Shown here: positions 24,774 to 33,300 of the stretch, one piece after another
Position numbering within the stretch: position 1 is the stretch's first letter
Layout: every line of letters starts with the position of its first letter
NCBI GenBank assembly: GCA_913061095.1
Contig: CAJXVM010000016.1
Coordinates: 60,698-124,697, forward strand
DNA: 64,000 bases
Source: an uncultured Ignavibacteria bacterium
GTDB lineage: Bacteria > Bacteroidota > Ignavibacteria > SZUA-365
Reading direction: 5' to 3'
Notes under the pieces: model-generated
The model's input: only the letters and a program-made list of their open reading frames with translations
What the model was told of the DNA's origin: nothing
The model's database searches: none
Made by a program: the position numbers and the translations under genes

Positions 24774-25409
24774 ATGATCATCACCAAACTTGAACGCCAG
24801 AAACGCAACTCCACGCGCGTCTCCGTCTACCTCGACGACGAGTTCGCCTTCGGCGTGAACGATGAGGCCGTCTATCGCTTCGGATTGCACAGGGGGATGG
24901 AACTCGACGATGCGCGGCGCGCGGAGATCGAGCAGTACGACCAGCGCGTGCAGGCGAAGCGTGTGGCCGAGCGCTACGTCGGCGCGCGGATGCGCTCGGA
25001 GCGCGAGGTGCGGCAGCGCCTCCGCCAGAAGGAGTTCGACGAGGAGGTGATCGAGGAAACCCTGGAATCCTTTCGCCGCGTCCGGCTGATCGACGACCGC
25101 GCCTTCGCCGAGGCCTGGGTGCGCGACCGCCTGCTGCTGCGTCCCCGGGCTCCGTCGCTGCTCCGCGCCGAACTGCGCCGCAAGGGCATCGCCGGGGATA
25201 TCATCGAGGATGTTCTTTCCGCGCAGTTCGACGAGGGCGACGTGGAGTCACTCGCCCATGAGATGGCCGCGCAGTACCGCCGCGCGCATCCATCCCTCGC
25301 CCCGGATGTGTTGAAGCGCCGCCTTGCCGGCTATCTGCAGCGAAAGGGATTCTCCGCCGGCGTTGCGTATCGGGCGGTGGAGGAGCGTGAGGATCGGGAG
25401 GAGCGTTAG
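24774..25409 (+). CDS. recX: Regulatory protein RecX
   Basis: The 211-residue RecA modulator shows the RecX three-helix repeats: YVGARMRSEREVRQRLRQKE (near residue 67), FDEEVIEETLESFRRVRLID, then FAEAWVRDR and LRRKGIAGDIIEDVL. The N-terminal strand domain begins MIITKLERQKRNSTRVSVYL. RecX limits RecA filament growth. The first ten codons are copied three times upstream in a 72-bp array, so initiation at the decoy ATGs could compete with the true start. The ribosome site before 24774 is weak. Confidence 0.92.
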   Translation: MIITKLERQKRNSTRVSVYLDDEFAFGVNDEAVYRFGLHRGMELDDARRAEIEQYDQRVQAKRVAERYVGARMRSEREVRQRLRQKEFDEEVIEETLESFRRVRLIDDRAFAEAWVRDRLLLRPRAPSLLRAELRRKGIAGDIIEDVLSAQFDEGDVESLAHEMAAQYRRAHPSLAPDVLKRRLAGYLQRKGFSAGVAYRAVEEREDREER

Positions 25410-25554
25410 GATCGATGAGGATCGAACAGGATTCCGTTCATGCTCCGGCTGTTTCCTGTTGGATGTTGGAGGGTAGGGGCGATCCAACGGATCGCCCGCG
25501 GGGATCACCGGAAATCGTGCCTCTGAATCCGCCCGCGGGAATCAATCGAGACAT
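25410..25554. repeat. Gap with a family B hairpin before the SRP RNA
   Basis: GTAG at 25473-25476 is followed by GGGCGATCC/AAC/GGATCGCCC at 25477-25497. This matches the second hairpin family (GTAR, 9-bp stem, AAC loop) seen at 28226, 46780 and 60134. No other signal is apparent. Confidence 0.75.
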
Positions 25555-25583
25555 TTGATCCCCGCTCCGAATAGTCGTAAATT
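25555..25583 (+). promoter_or_regulatory. Sigma-70-like promoter of the SRP RNA
   Basis: TTGATC at 25555-25560, a 17-base spacer, then TAAATT at 25578-25583. The predicted transcription start (about 25590) coincides with the first base of the SRP RNA terminal helix. Confidence 0.65.
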
Positions 25584-25589
25584 GATGCT

Positions 25590-25689
25590 TGGGCCAAGTC
25601 CTTCGCAATGACAGGATACCCAACCCCGCCAGGTCCGGAAGGAAGCAACGGCCGGTATCCGCTCATGTGACGAAGGTTCGCTTGGCCCA
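25590..25689 (+). ncRNA. ffs: Signal recognition particle RNA, small (4.5S) type
   Basis: The invariant domain IV core is present: CCAGGTCCGGAAGGAAGCA near 25630, with the GGAA tetraloop and asymmetric loop. GGATACC pairs with GGTATCC around it, and the outer helix TGGGCCAAG / CTTGGCCCA closes the molecule at about 100 nt. CATTTTTATT follows and a family A hairpin begins at 25698. The RNA binds Ffh for co-translational targeting. Confidence 0.95.
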
Positions 25690-25697
25690 TTTTTATT

Positions 25698-25717
25698 CCC
25701 CACGCTTACGCGTGGGG
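25698..25717 (-). repeat. Family A hairpin after the SRP RNA
   Basis: CCCCACGC/TTAC/GCGTGGGG directly after the T-rich end of the SRP RNA. It lacks the usual NTAR (GAAA instead). Confidence 0.85.
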
Positions 25718-25782
25718 TTTCCACTTCCGGGCTTCCTGAAGGGACAGCTGCTTACGGGGATACGCACTCAGATCGGTTGGCT

Positions 25783-27420
25783 CTACCGTGCCACTACCAC
25801 GGCCATCTGATCACTCCCCGAGGACGTGGTCATCAGCACGAAATAGCGTCCCGAAGGGAGGTCTCCGGGATCGAAGCGGACGGTATGATCACCGGCGGTC
25901 CGCGGAGCGTCGACGAGCGTCGCGACGGGCTCGCCCATGACATTGCTGACGCGAATCGTGACGTGTTCATCCGATGCGAGATGATAGCCGATGACGGCGC
26001 CGCCGCGAACGGGATTCGGCGTGCTGCCGGTCAGCTGCGTCTTTTTGCCGAGCTCCGCGTTCGCTATGCTGTCGGCGGGAGTCAGCGCGCGCTCGCAGGT
26101 GCCGCTGACGGTGATCAGTCCGTCGTCGGATGACGCCACGGTGCAGAACTGCTGCACCTCGGGAGGAGAAATCCCGATCTCCGATTTGGCGCTGCTGAAG
26201 ACCGGCGCGGCTCGGAAGGTCAGGAAACTGAGTTCTCCCGGCGTAATCACCGCGTCACCGCCGGAGAGCCGCACGTCCGCCCCGCGCAGCGTCGGGGAAA
26301 CGCTCGCAGTGTAATCTGGCACGAGCGTCCCGACAGCGACTTCAGTGAGCTCCAGCAGATCCGTGTCGAAATCCACGCTGAACTCGAACACCGACGGCGC
26401 GCGCTCGGGAGAGACGCGCGTCAATTCCACCGGAATCGTGATTTCCTCACCCGCCTCCACGACGTGATCCCGTTCCATCGCCACATTGACGTACGAGAAC
26501 GTGGTGGTATCATACGGCAGGAAGTACGTGCTCCCGCCCGTGGCCGTGCGTCCGGCGTTGCGCACCCGCGCCTCCACCAGGACTTCGTTCCCGTTCCAGC
26601 AGTCGATCGGCGAGCGGTAGCGCAGCTCGCAGATGCCGGTGGTCTCCAGCTCCTGGTTGATCTCGGCATAGATCTGGTCGAGGTCGGATGACGATGGCGC
26701 GTTGAAATAACGTCCGCCGGTCTGATCGGCCAGCCGCTGCAGCGGAGCCTCGGTGATATCCGATCCCAGTCCGATGGTGTACACCGTGCAGTTGGCTTCG
26801 ATGGCATACCGAATGGCGATGCTCTCATCGACGTCCGATGAATTGTCATCGCCGTCGGCGAGGACGATCATCACGCGGCGCTGCTCACGGTAGCGGATGA
26901 GATTCGCGCTCGTGGCCACGCCATCCCATAGTGCGGTCGCTCCCCACCACATCAGATCGTCGATCCGGCGTTTGACCAGATCCCTGTCACCCGTCCAGGG
27001 CTGCTCATAGCGCACCTCGTCGCTGAAGGAAACGACAGCCATTGAGTCGTCCTCACCCAGTCTGTCGATGAACAGCTTCGCGGCACGTTTGGCGTCGGAG
27101 AGACCGTTGTTGCCGAAAGGCCAGGGGCCCATGCTGCGGCTGACGTCGAAGAGCAGCAGTACCGACACGGGCGTGCGCGCGAGCGTGTCTTCGCAAAATC
27201 CGCCCGTGATCGACATGATCGTGCCGTCTTCGAAAATCGTAAAGTCGCTGACCGAGAGTCCCCGCACATTGTTGCCGTTGTCGGTCGCATGCACCACGAG
27301 GCGCACATTGGGATACGCGCTGACATCGATTTCGTCAATACCGAGGCGCAGCTGCGCGGACGCCGGGGACGACAGACTCAGCAGCAGCATGGCGAAGGAT
27401 AACACTGCAATCGTTCTCAT
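25783..27420 (-). CDS. Secreted VWA-domain protein with T9SS-type C-terminal sorting domain
   Basis: The 545-residue protein has a signal peptide ending SSPASAQ. A von Willebrand A domain with an intact MIDAS (LLLFDVSRSMG, near residue 98, and VLADGDDNSSD) runs to about residue 290 and ends RYFNAPSSSDLDQIYAEINQ. A beta-rich region follows, and a C-terminal sorting domain of about 80 residues: STPNPVRGGAVIGYHL, then IRVSNVMGEPVATLVD and LPSGRYFVLM. It would be exported by the Sec and type IX systems. The start is the ATG at 27420; codons upstream look non-coding. It is divergent from ggt. Confidence 0.85.
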   Translation of the reverse strand: MRTIAVLSFAMLLLSLSSPASAQLRLGIDEIDVSAYPNVRLVVHATDNGNNVRGLSVSDFTIFEDGTIMSITGGFCEDTLARTPVSVLLLFDVSRSMGPWPFGNNGLSDAKRAAKLFIDRLGEDDSMAVVSFSDEVRYEQPWTGDRDLVKRRIDDLMWWGATALWDGVATSANLIRYREQRRVMIVLADGDDNSSDVDESIAIRYAIEANCTVYTIGLGSDITEAPLQRLADQTGGRYFNAPSSSDLDQIYAEINQELETTGICELRYRSPIDCWNGNEVLVEARVRNAGRTATGGSTYFLPYDTTTFSYVNVAMERDHVVEAGEEITIPVELTRVSPERAPSVFEFSVDFDTDLLELTEVAVGTLVPDYTASVSPTLRGADVRLSGGDAVITPGELSFLTFRAAPVFSSAKSEIGISPPEVQQFCTVASSDDGLITVSGTCERALTPADSIANAELGKKTQLTGSTPNPVRGGAVIGYHLASDEHVTIRVSNVMGEPVATLVDAPRTAGDHTVRFDPGDLPSGRYFVLMTTSSGSDQMAVVVAR

Positions 27421-27633
27421 GATATCATACTCGACGGATGCTGGTTTCGAATATCCCAGTATAGCCGAGGCGGGAATCAGGCGCAAGACAATTGTATTGC
27501 GCCCTTTCAGTGCATTGCGGGGTGGTTGGACTCGCTCCATTTCCCGGGATGCTGCACCGGGCTGGGATGCTGCGCCCTTTCAGGACGCCTGCATGCTTCG
27601 TAATTTGCCGTTCAGTAGTATATCCATTGCGTT

Positions 27634-29421
27634 ATGATGAATCGCATTTTCCTCATTGTTCTGCTCTTCTCCACGGCAGTGTCGCTACCGGCGCAGAATG
27701 CCGGCGAACTGGTGACGGGACGCGGCGGCATGGTCGTCTCGGCCAGCGCCGAAGCGAGCGCGGTGGGAGCCGACATTCTCCGCAGGGGCGGGAACGCCGT
27801 GGATGCGGCGGTGGCGGTCGGATTCACGCTCGCGGTGACCTATCCCTCCGCGGGAAATATCGGCGGTGGATGTTATATCGTCCTGCGCATGGCCGACGGC
27901 AGGGAGGCGGCCATCGACGCGCGTGAAACCGCTCCCGCCGCGGCGCATCGCGACATGTACTTCGATTCACTGGGCCGCATGCATCCGACGCGTTCGCTTG
28001 TCGGTCCGCTGGCGGCGGGCGTGCCGGGATCGGTAGACGGCCTCCTTACTGCGCTCGACCGTTTCGGTACCATGTCTCGGGAAGAAGTCATGGCGCCGGC
28101 CATCCACCTCGCCCGCGACGGTTTCCCGCTCCATCCCCGCCTTGCGCGGCACATGAATATTTTTCGTGAACGTTTTTCCCGATTTCCCCAGACGCTGCAC
28201 AAGTTCGTGAATGGCGAAGAGGGCCGTAGGGCCGGGCCAGCGGCTCGGCCTCGTTCGGGAAGTCGGAAAGAATCGACATCTCCTGAAGAGATGATTGGTA
28301 ATTCTCCACCCACGCCCTGGTCCCCCGCCGACATCTGGCGTCAGCCTGACCTGGCGCGAACACTGCGACGCATCAGCGATCAGGGGCGGGATGGATTTTA
28401 CCGCGGGGAAACCGCAAGGCTCATCGCCGGGGCGATGCGGCAGGATGGCGGACTTATCACGGAGCGCGATCTCGCATCCTATCACTCCATCGTTCGCGAA
28501 CCGCTGCGCGGACAGTATCGCGGATATGACATTCTCTCCATGCCGCCATCCAGTTCCGGCGGCTTCGCGCTGCTGCAGATGCTCGGCATGCTCGAGCGGC
28601 GCCGCATCGCACTGCCGGAGGGTGGAGATGCCGCAACGGCACATTACATGGCCGAAGCCATGCGCCGGGCGTTCGCCGACCGCGCGGCGTTTCTCGGTGA
28701 CCCGGCGTTCACGGATATCCCGCTCGGGACGCTGCTTTCTGATGCGTATCTCGATTCATTATATAACAGCATCGATCCGGAGCGCGCGACCCCCAGCACG
28801 GAGATCCGAAGCGGACTCCTGCCGGTACCGGAAGGGACGCATACCACACATTATTCCATTGTTGATGCTGACGGTAACGCGGTATCCGTCACGACCACCA
28901 TCAATTCGTCCTTTGGTTCATTATATGTTGTTCCCGGAGCGGGTTTTCTGCTCAACAATGAAATGGATGACTTCGCGGCGCAGCCGGGTGTGCCGAATCA
29001 GTTCGGACTGCTGGGCAGCGAGGCGAACAGCATCCAGCCGGGGAAACGCATGCTCAGTTCCATGACACCCACGATTGTCATGCGGGATGGGAAGGTGTTC
29101 ATGGTGACCGGAAGTCCGGGGGGTTCCAGGATTATCACAACCGTTCTGCAATCCATTCTGCACGTGGTCGATGCCGGACGCACGGTGCGGGAGGCGGTCA
29201 CGCTTCCGCGCATGCATCATCAGTGGTATCCAGACCGCATTATATATGAAGACGGAGCGTTTGATGCCGTTACGCGGCGCGCACTCGAGCGTATGGGACA
29301 TGAATGCCGGCGCGACAGCGAATTCGGCCGATGTGATGCCATTGTTGTGGATAACAACAATAATATCATCACGGGCTGTTCGGATCCGCGCGGCTACGGG
29401 ATGGCTGTGGCGGTTGAATAA
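27634..29421 (+). CDS. ggt: Gamma-glutamyltransferase with repeat-derived insertion
   Basis: The 595-residue periplasmic or surface N-terminal-nucleophile hydrolase has a signal peptide ending SLPAQ. GMVVSASAEASAVGADIL and RRGGNAVDAAVAVGF form the N-terminal family signature. Self-cleavage should fall before the Thr in THTTHYSIVDADGNAVSVTT (near residue 402), and GSPGGSRI is the late oxyanion-side motif. Residues about 195-226 (EEGRRAGPAARPRSGSRKES onward) are not found in family members I know. The DNA (28216-28310) holds a GTAG plus family B hairpin, so it is an in-frame repeat insertion in a surface loop. Start ATG at 27634 or 27637. Confidence 0.88.
   Translation: MMNRIFLIVLLFSTAVSLPAQNAGELVTGRGGMVVSASAEASAVGADILRRGGNAVDAAVAVGFTLAVTYPSAGNIGGGCYIVLRMADGREAAIDARETAPAAAHRDMYFDSLGRMHPTRSLVGPLAAGVPGSVDGLLTALDRFGTMSREEVMAPAIHLARDGFPLHPRLARHMNIFRERFSRFPQTLHKFVNGEEGRRAGPAARPRSGSRKESTSPEEMIGNSPPTPWSPADIWRQPDLARTLRRISDQGRDGFYRGETARLIAGAMRQDGGLITERDLASYHSIVREPLRGQYRGYDILSMPPSSSGGFALLQMLGMLERRRIALPEGGDAATAHYMAEAMRRAFADRAAFLGDPAFTDIPLGTLLSDAYLDSLYNSIDPERATPSTEIRSGLLPVPEGTHTTHYSIVDADGNAVSVTTTINSSFGSLYVVPGAGFLLNNEMDDFAAQPGVPNQFGLLGSEANSIQPGKRMLSSMTPTIVMRDGKVFMVTGSPGGSRIITTVLQSILHVVDAGRTVREAVTLPRMHHQWYPDRIIYEDGAFDAVTRRALERMGHECRRDSEFGRCDAIVVDNNNNIITGCSDPRGYGMAVAVE
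28226..28250 (+). repeat. Family B hairpin inside ggt
   Basis: GTAG at 28226-28229, then GGCCGGGCC/AGC/GGCTCGGCC at 28230-28250. 18 of 20 bases match GCCGCGCCAACGGCTCGGCC at 46785. The insertion keeps the reading frame of the gamma-glutamyltransferase. Confidence 0.75.
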
Positions 29422-29460
29422 TGAGTAATGGTGAGTGGTATGGGAGGGGAGCGCCGCATA

Positions 29461-29480
29461 CCCCACGCTCACGCGTGGGG
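29461..29480 (-). repeat. Family A hairpin between ggt and the AT-hook gene
   Basis: CCCCACGC/TCAC/GCGTGGGG followed by TTATTC (NTAR = ATAA on the opposite strand). It lies 39 bases after the ggt stop. Confidence 0.9.
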
Positions 29481-29494
29481 TTATTCTCTCCGCA

Positions 29495-29560
29495 CATCCC
29501 GATATTTATATAATATTCAGTTTGCAAAAGTTATATAAAATGTCGTTGTTACCATATACC
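29495..29560 (+). promoter_or_regulatory. AT-rich putative promoter region of the AT-hook protein gene
   Basis: ATATTTATATAATATTCAG and TTTGCAAAAGTTATATAAAA form an AT-rich island in otherwise G+C-rich DNA. TTGCAA and TATAAAA-like boxes are present, but spacing is not canonical. AT-rich DNA is also what an AT-hook protein would bind, so autoregulation is conceivable (inference). Confidence 0.4.
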
Positions 29561-29589
29561 AATCACCCCCTATCATCACGGAGGCTTTC

Positions 29590-30183
29590 ATGGACGATGT
29601 ACAGCAAATTCGCAAGGACATCGAGGGGATGGAAAAACAGACGTCGCTGCGGCAGATCGCATTGCAGAGCGGCATCAATTATGTCACGCTTCGCAACATC
29701 AAATCGGGGAAGTCGAAGCGTATCACGAAAAGCGTGAAGGATCGCTTCGAAGCGTATAAAAAGAAGTTTGATCCGAATCGTTTTGTTTCGTCAGCGGCCG
29801 CCTCGAAAACAGGTGCGCCCGCTGCGGCGGCATCCTCAGCGGCCCCGAAGAAGCGCGGACGCAAACCGGGACCGAAACCGGGCGCGAAGAAGGCGGCATC
29901 GAAAAAATCGACGGCCAAATCAGCATCCGCGAAGACAACAAAGAAGCGGATGACAAAGAAAACTGCCGCAAAGAAGTCCACGGCCAGGAAACCGGGACGT
30001 CCGAAGGGCGCAGCGAAGAAAACGGCAGCACCGCCGCCGTCATCGTCGAAAATGGATTTCGCCTCGCCCGTTCTCGGACAGGCGCTGGACCGCGAAATCG
30101 AAATCGCCGAGGCGCGTCTCGAATACCTGAAAAGCCTCCGCGATATCGAGGACGAATTCCTCAAGGCGGTCGGCCGCAAGTAA
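29590..30183 (+). CDS. HTH plus AT-hook/histone H1-like DNA-binding protein
   Basis: The 197-residue protein starts at an ATG with a strong ribosome site (CGGAGGCTTTC). Residues 1-60 resemble a small helix-turn-helix (TSLRQIALQSGINYVTLRNI, then KSGKSKRITKSVKDRF). Residues 75-150 are Lys/Ala/Ser-rich like histone H1 tails, with two AT-hook cores (KKRGRKPGPKPG and RKPGRPKG). The C-terminus (LGQALDREIEIAEARLEYLK) is a predicted coiled coil or dimerisation helix. Probably a nucleoid-associated or regulatory protein. It is followed by a clear terminator, so it is likely transcribed alone. Confidence 0.75.
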   Translation: MDDVQQIRKDIEGMEKQTSLRQIALQSGINYVTLRNIKSGKSKRITKSVKDRFEAYKKKFDPNRFVSSAAASKTGAPAAAASSAAPKKRGRKPGPKPGAKKAASKKSTAKSASAKTTKKRMTKKTAAKKSTARKPGRPKGAAKKTAAPPPSSSKMDFASPVLGQALDREIEIAEARLEYLKSLRDIEDEFLKAVGRK

Positions 30184-30284
30184 GTCCTGCGGAGCGGTCG
30201 CGCGTCCGTCCCGAGGAAATCCCGCGCGTGTGTCCGTCCCGCACAATCGCCGCGGGTAAGTACCGCGGAATATGCGACATGCAG

Positions 30285-30318
30285 CGGGCTCCCTGTTTCC
30301 CGGGGAGCCCGTTTTTTT
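30285..30318 (+). terminator. Rho-independent terminator
   Basis: CGGGCTCCC / TGTTTCCCG / GGGAGCCCG followed by seven T. It ends the AT-hook gene transcript, only 44 bases before clpX, so clpX must have its own promoter or depend on read-through. Confidence 0.92.
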
Positions 30319-30361
30319 GTATCTTTTCCGTGATACGCCGAACATCATTTTCCGGATACCC

Positions 30362-31615
30362 ATGAGTTCTCAGAAAAATGATACCATTACCTGCTCATTC
30401 TGCGGTCGCTCCTCCAAGGAGGTCGACAGCATTATTGCAGGACCGAATGTATACATCTGCAATCACTGCGTGATGAGTTCGGTGGACATCCTGCGGAGCA
30501 ATTCCGCGGCGTTCACCAGCAAACCTGACGGAGTGAAACGCACCCGTCGTCCGGCGGAACTGAAGAAAGCGCTCGACGAGTATGTCATTGGCCAGGAGGC
30601 CGCCAAGAAGGCGCTTTCCGTCGCGGTGTACAATCACTACAAGCGTCTCGAGGCGAAATCGGTATTCACCGACAGCGACGTCGAGATCGAGAAGAGCAAC
30701 ATCCTGCTCATCGGTCCGACCGGCACCGGAAAAACCCTGCTCGCAAAGACGCTCGCGCGCATCCTCGACGTGCCCTTCGCCATTGCCGACGCGACGACGC
30801 TCACCGAATCCGGTTACGTCGGCGATGATGTGGAATCCATCCTTGTGCATCTGCTGCAGAACGCGGAATACAACATCCAGCGCGCCGAGCAGGGTATCAT
30901 TTACATCGATGAGATCGACAAAATCGCGCGCAAAAGCGAGAACGTCTCCATCACGCGGGATGTCTCGGGCGAGGGCGTGCAGCAGGCGCTGCTGAAAATC
31001 CTCGAAGGATCAGTGGTGGGCGTGCCGCCCAAGGGGGGACGCAAGCATCCCGAGCAGCCGCTGATCAACATCAACACGCGTGATATTCTGTTCATCTGCG
31101 GCGGGGCGTTCGACGGACTCGATACCATTGTCCAGCGCCGCATCGGCAAGAATCCCGTCGGTTTCGGATCCGACATGCATACGATGACCAAGGCCGAGAG
31201 GCAGTACATCATTTCCCACGTCGAGCCCGACGACCTGCTGCGCTTCGGTCTCATCCCCGAACTCATCGGCCGCCTGCCGGTGCTCTCGGCGCTGCATCCG
31301 ATTTCCAAGGAGGGACTGCTCAACATTCTCACCCAACCGAAGAATGCGCTGGTCAAGCAGTATGTGAAACTGTTTGAAATGGAAGGGGTGTCACTCGAGT
31401 TCGATCACGAGGCGCTGGAGGCCATCGTCGAGAAGGCGATGGAGCGCGGGACCGGTGCCCGTGCGCTGCGTTCAATCATGGAGCGCGCCATGCTCGACAT
31501 CATGTACCACCTCCCGTCGAAAGAGCATGTCACGCGCTGCTTCGTCACGCGCGACACCATCGAAACCGGCGCCGAGCCGATGTACACGATCAAGGAGCAG
31601 AAGAAAACGGCGTAG
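30362..31615 (+). CDS. clpX: ATP-dependent Clp protease ATP-binding subunit ClpX
   Basis: The 417-residue AAA+ unfoldase feeds ClpP. The N-terminal zinc domain CSFCGR...CNHC (residues 11-39) is intact. Walker A is GPTGTGKT (near residue 121), the pore loop is GYVGDDVES, Walker B is [11 protein letters not shown], and sensor 2 lies in [15 protein letters not shown]. Length is typical. The start is the ATG at 30362 (MSSQKND); upstream codons belong to the terminator region. clpP is not in the window. Confidence 0.97.
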   Translation: MSSQKNDTITCSFCGRSSKEVDSIIAGPNVYICNHCVMSSVDILRSNSAAFTSKPDGVKRTRRPAELKKALDEYVIGQEAAKKALSVAVYNHYKRLEAKSVFTDSDVEIEKSNILLIGPTGTGKTLLAKTLARILDVPFAIADATTLTESGYVGDDVESILVHLLQNAEYNIQRAEQGIIYIDEIDKIARKSENVSITRDVSGEGVQQALLKILEGSVVGVPPKGGRKHPEQPLININTRDILFICGGAFDGLDTIVQRRIGKNPVGFGSDMHTMTKAERQYIISHVEPDDLLRFGLIPELIGRLPVLSALHPISKEGLLNILTQPKNALVKQYVKLFEMEGVSLEFDHEALEAIVEKAMERGTGARALRSIMERAMLDIMYHLPSKEHVTRCFVTRDTIETGAEPMYTIKEQKKTA

Positions 31616-31670
31616 GGGCGGCCTTACCGATCTCGCCTTCGGCGAGTCTCCGGCCTGTCGGCCTCCGAGC
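31616..31670. other. Convergent gap between clpX and the helicase gene
   Basis: CTCGCCTTCGGCGAG at 31638-31652 forms a short stem-loop with a TTCG-type loop, and CGGCCTGTCGGCC follows. These could serve as 3' end stems for both convergent transcripts; no T-run is present. Confidence 0.4.
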
Positions 31671-33173
31671 TTACGATCCTCGCGATCCCCCCCCGCGTTT
31701 GCTTCTCCCGCGGCCGCGGCCGCCTGATTTTTTCCCTCCCCCATCCCCCGAACCCTTTTTTTTCTGCTGTTTCTCCGCCTCCTGCTTTTCGTAGAGACGG
31801 GCGTGCAGCAGCTGCCGGTAATTCTGATCCAGCAGCATCGCGAGCAGCATGCGCATGTCGTCGTCCTCGTAGAGCGTCTCGACGACGGGGATGAAGCGCC
31901 CGACGCGCTCGCGGTCCATCATCGTGTAGTCGTTGAATGTGTCTTCGAGGCGCACGATGAGGCGCTCGGCGAGACGCTCCTCTATCTGTTCGTCGGAGGG
32001 CAGTTCACGCTTCTCCACGGTGAACCCGTACTGACGGGCGATGCCGAGCAGCTTGCGCTCCTGGATATCCTCGCAGATCGTGATGGCGATACCGGTTTTC
32101 CCGGCGCGCGCCGTGCGTCCCGAGCGGTGCACGTACACTTCCACATGCTCCGGGATGTCGTAGAGGAACACGTAACTCAAATCGCTGATGTCGATGCCGC
32201 GTGCGGCCACATCGGTGGCGATCACGTAGCGGATCTCCCCGCTGCGGAGTCCCGCCATCACCTGCTCGCGCTTGTTCTGCCGCAGGTCGCCGGTCAGGTG
32301 CTGGGCGTCGATCCCGTAATTCTTCAGGAATTCCGAGAGGTACTCCGCGTCGCGCTTGGTGTTGGTGAAGATCAGGGCGGATTCGGGATTTTCGTATTCG
32401 AGCAGACGCACGAGTACGCGGTCCTTCCCCAGCGCGGGAGCGATGTAGTATCGGTGCTCGAGCTCGGAGACGGACTGGTTGCCCTTGCTCAGGCTCAGCC
32501 GGTCGGGCTCGTGCAGGAATTCATGCGCCAGCTGTTCGACGTGATAGGGGATGGTGGCGGAGAACATGCAGGTGTGCCGCTTCTCCGGGATCTGCTTGCG
32601 CAGCTTCCGCATGGAGGGATAAAAGCCCATCGAAAGCATTTCGTCCGCTTCGTCGAACACCAGCATGCGGAGATTCATGAGCGTGAGCGTGCCCTTGTAC
32701 ACGTGGTCGAGGATGCGGCCGGGCGTGCCGACGACGATCTGCGCGCCGTCCTTGAGATCCTTGATCTGTCCGCCGTAGCGCACGCCGCCGTAAATCACCG
32801 TGGTGCGGATGTCGGTATCCTTCGTCAGGTCTTCGAGCACGGTATACACCTGCCGCGCCAGCTCGCGCGTCGGGGCGAGGACGAGGGCCTGGCAGTATTT
32901 CTTCCCTGCATCGATTTTCTCGATGATGGGGAGCAGGTAGGCGCCGGTCTTGCCGCTGCCGGTGCGTGCCTGCACGATCATGTCGCGTCCCTCTAGGAGG
33001 TAGGGAATGGCTTTCTTCTGCACGGGCATCGGATCGCTCCAGCCCATCTGCTTCACGCGCGCGCGGAGATCCTCCGGCAGGTCGTCAAAGGAGAAGTCGG
33101 GCAGGGGATTCTCGGGTTCGTAGAGAACGTCCGATTCCATGTCGTCGAAGGTGGGAGTCTGTTCTTCAGTCAT
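31671..33173 (-). CDS. DEAD-box ATP-dependent RNA helicase
   Basis: The 500-residue protein has the full helicase core: Q motif region (FSFDDLPEDLRARVKQMGW), ARTGSGKT, PTRELARQ, GTPGRILD, DEADEML, SAT (MFSATIPYHVEQL), RGIDISDL and HRSGRTARAGKTG. After residue 380 comes a linker and a helical segment, then a low-complexity basic tail (KKKGSGDGGGKKSGGRGRGR) likely to bind RNA. Probably involved in ribosome assembly or cold-stress RNA remodelling, as for CsdA/RhlE-type proteins; the exact subtype cannot be told. The start is the ATG at 33173. Confidence 0.93.
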   Translation of the reverse strand: MTEEQTPTFDDMESDVLYEPENPLPDFSFDDLPEDLRARVKQMGWSDPMPVQKKAIPYLLEGRDMIVQARTGSGKTGAYLLPIIEKIDAGKKYCQALVLAPTRELARQVYTVLEDLTKDTDIRTTVIYGGVRYGGQIKDLKDGAQIVVGTPGRILDHVYKGTLTLMNLRMLVFDEADEMLSMGFYPSMRKLRKQIPEKRHTCMFSATIPYHVEQLAHEFLHEPDRLSLSKGNQSVSELEHRYYIAPALGKDRVLVRLLEYENPESALIFTNTKRDAEYLSEFLKNYGIDAQHLTGDLRQNKREQVMAGLRSGEIRYVIATDVAARGIDISDLSYVFLYDIPEHVEVYVHRSGRTARAGKTGIAITICEDIQERKLLGIARQYGFTVEKRELPSDEQIEERLAERLIVRLEDTFNDYTMMDRERVGRFIPVVETLYEDDDMRMLLAMLLDQNYRQLLHARLYEKQEAEKQQKKKGSGDGGGKKSGGRGRGRSKRGGGSRGS

Positions 33174-33300
33174 TTTTTCTTCTCTTGCCTGTTCAATCTA
33201 TCAATATACACAACATTCCTCCGGATGAAAACGCGACGGATGCCGGCGAAGCCGTCACAGGCATTACGGGCAGGAGAAGGCGGTCCGTCTGCGGGACCGG

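Noticed and set aside
24383..24814. Minus-strand protein with repeats such as VVCACVPHAHAWGY
   Set aside because: It is only the translation of the 72-bp recX-hairpin array on the opposite strand; there is no ribosome site and no family similarity.
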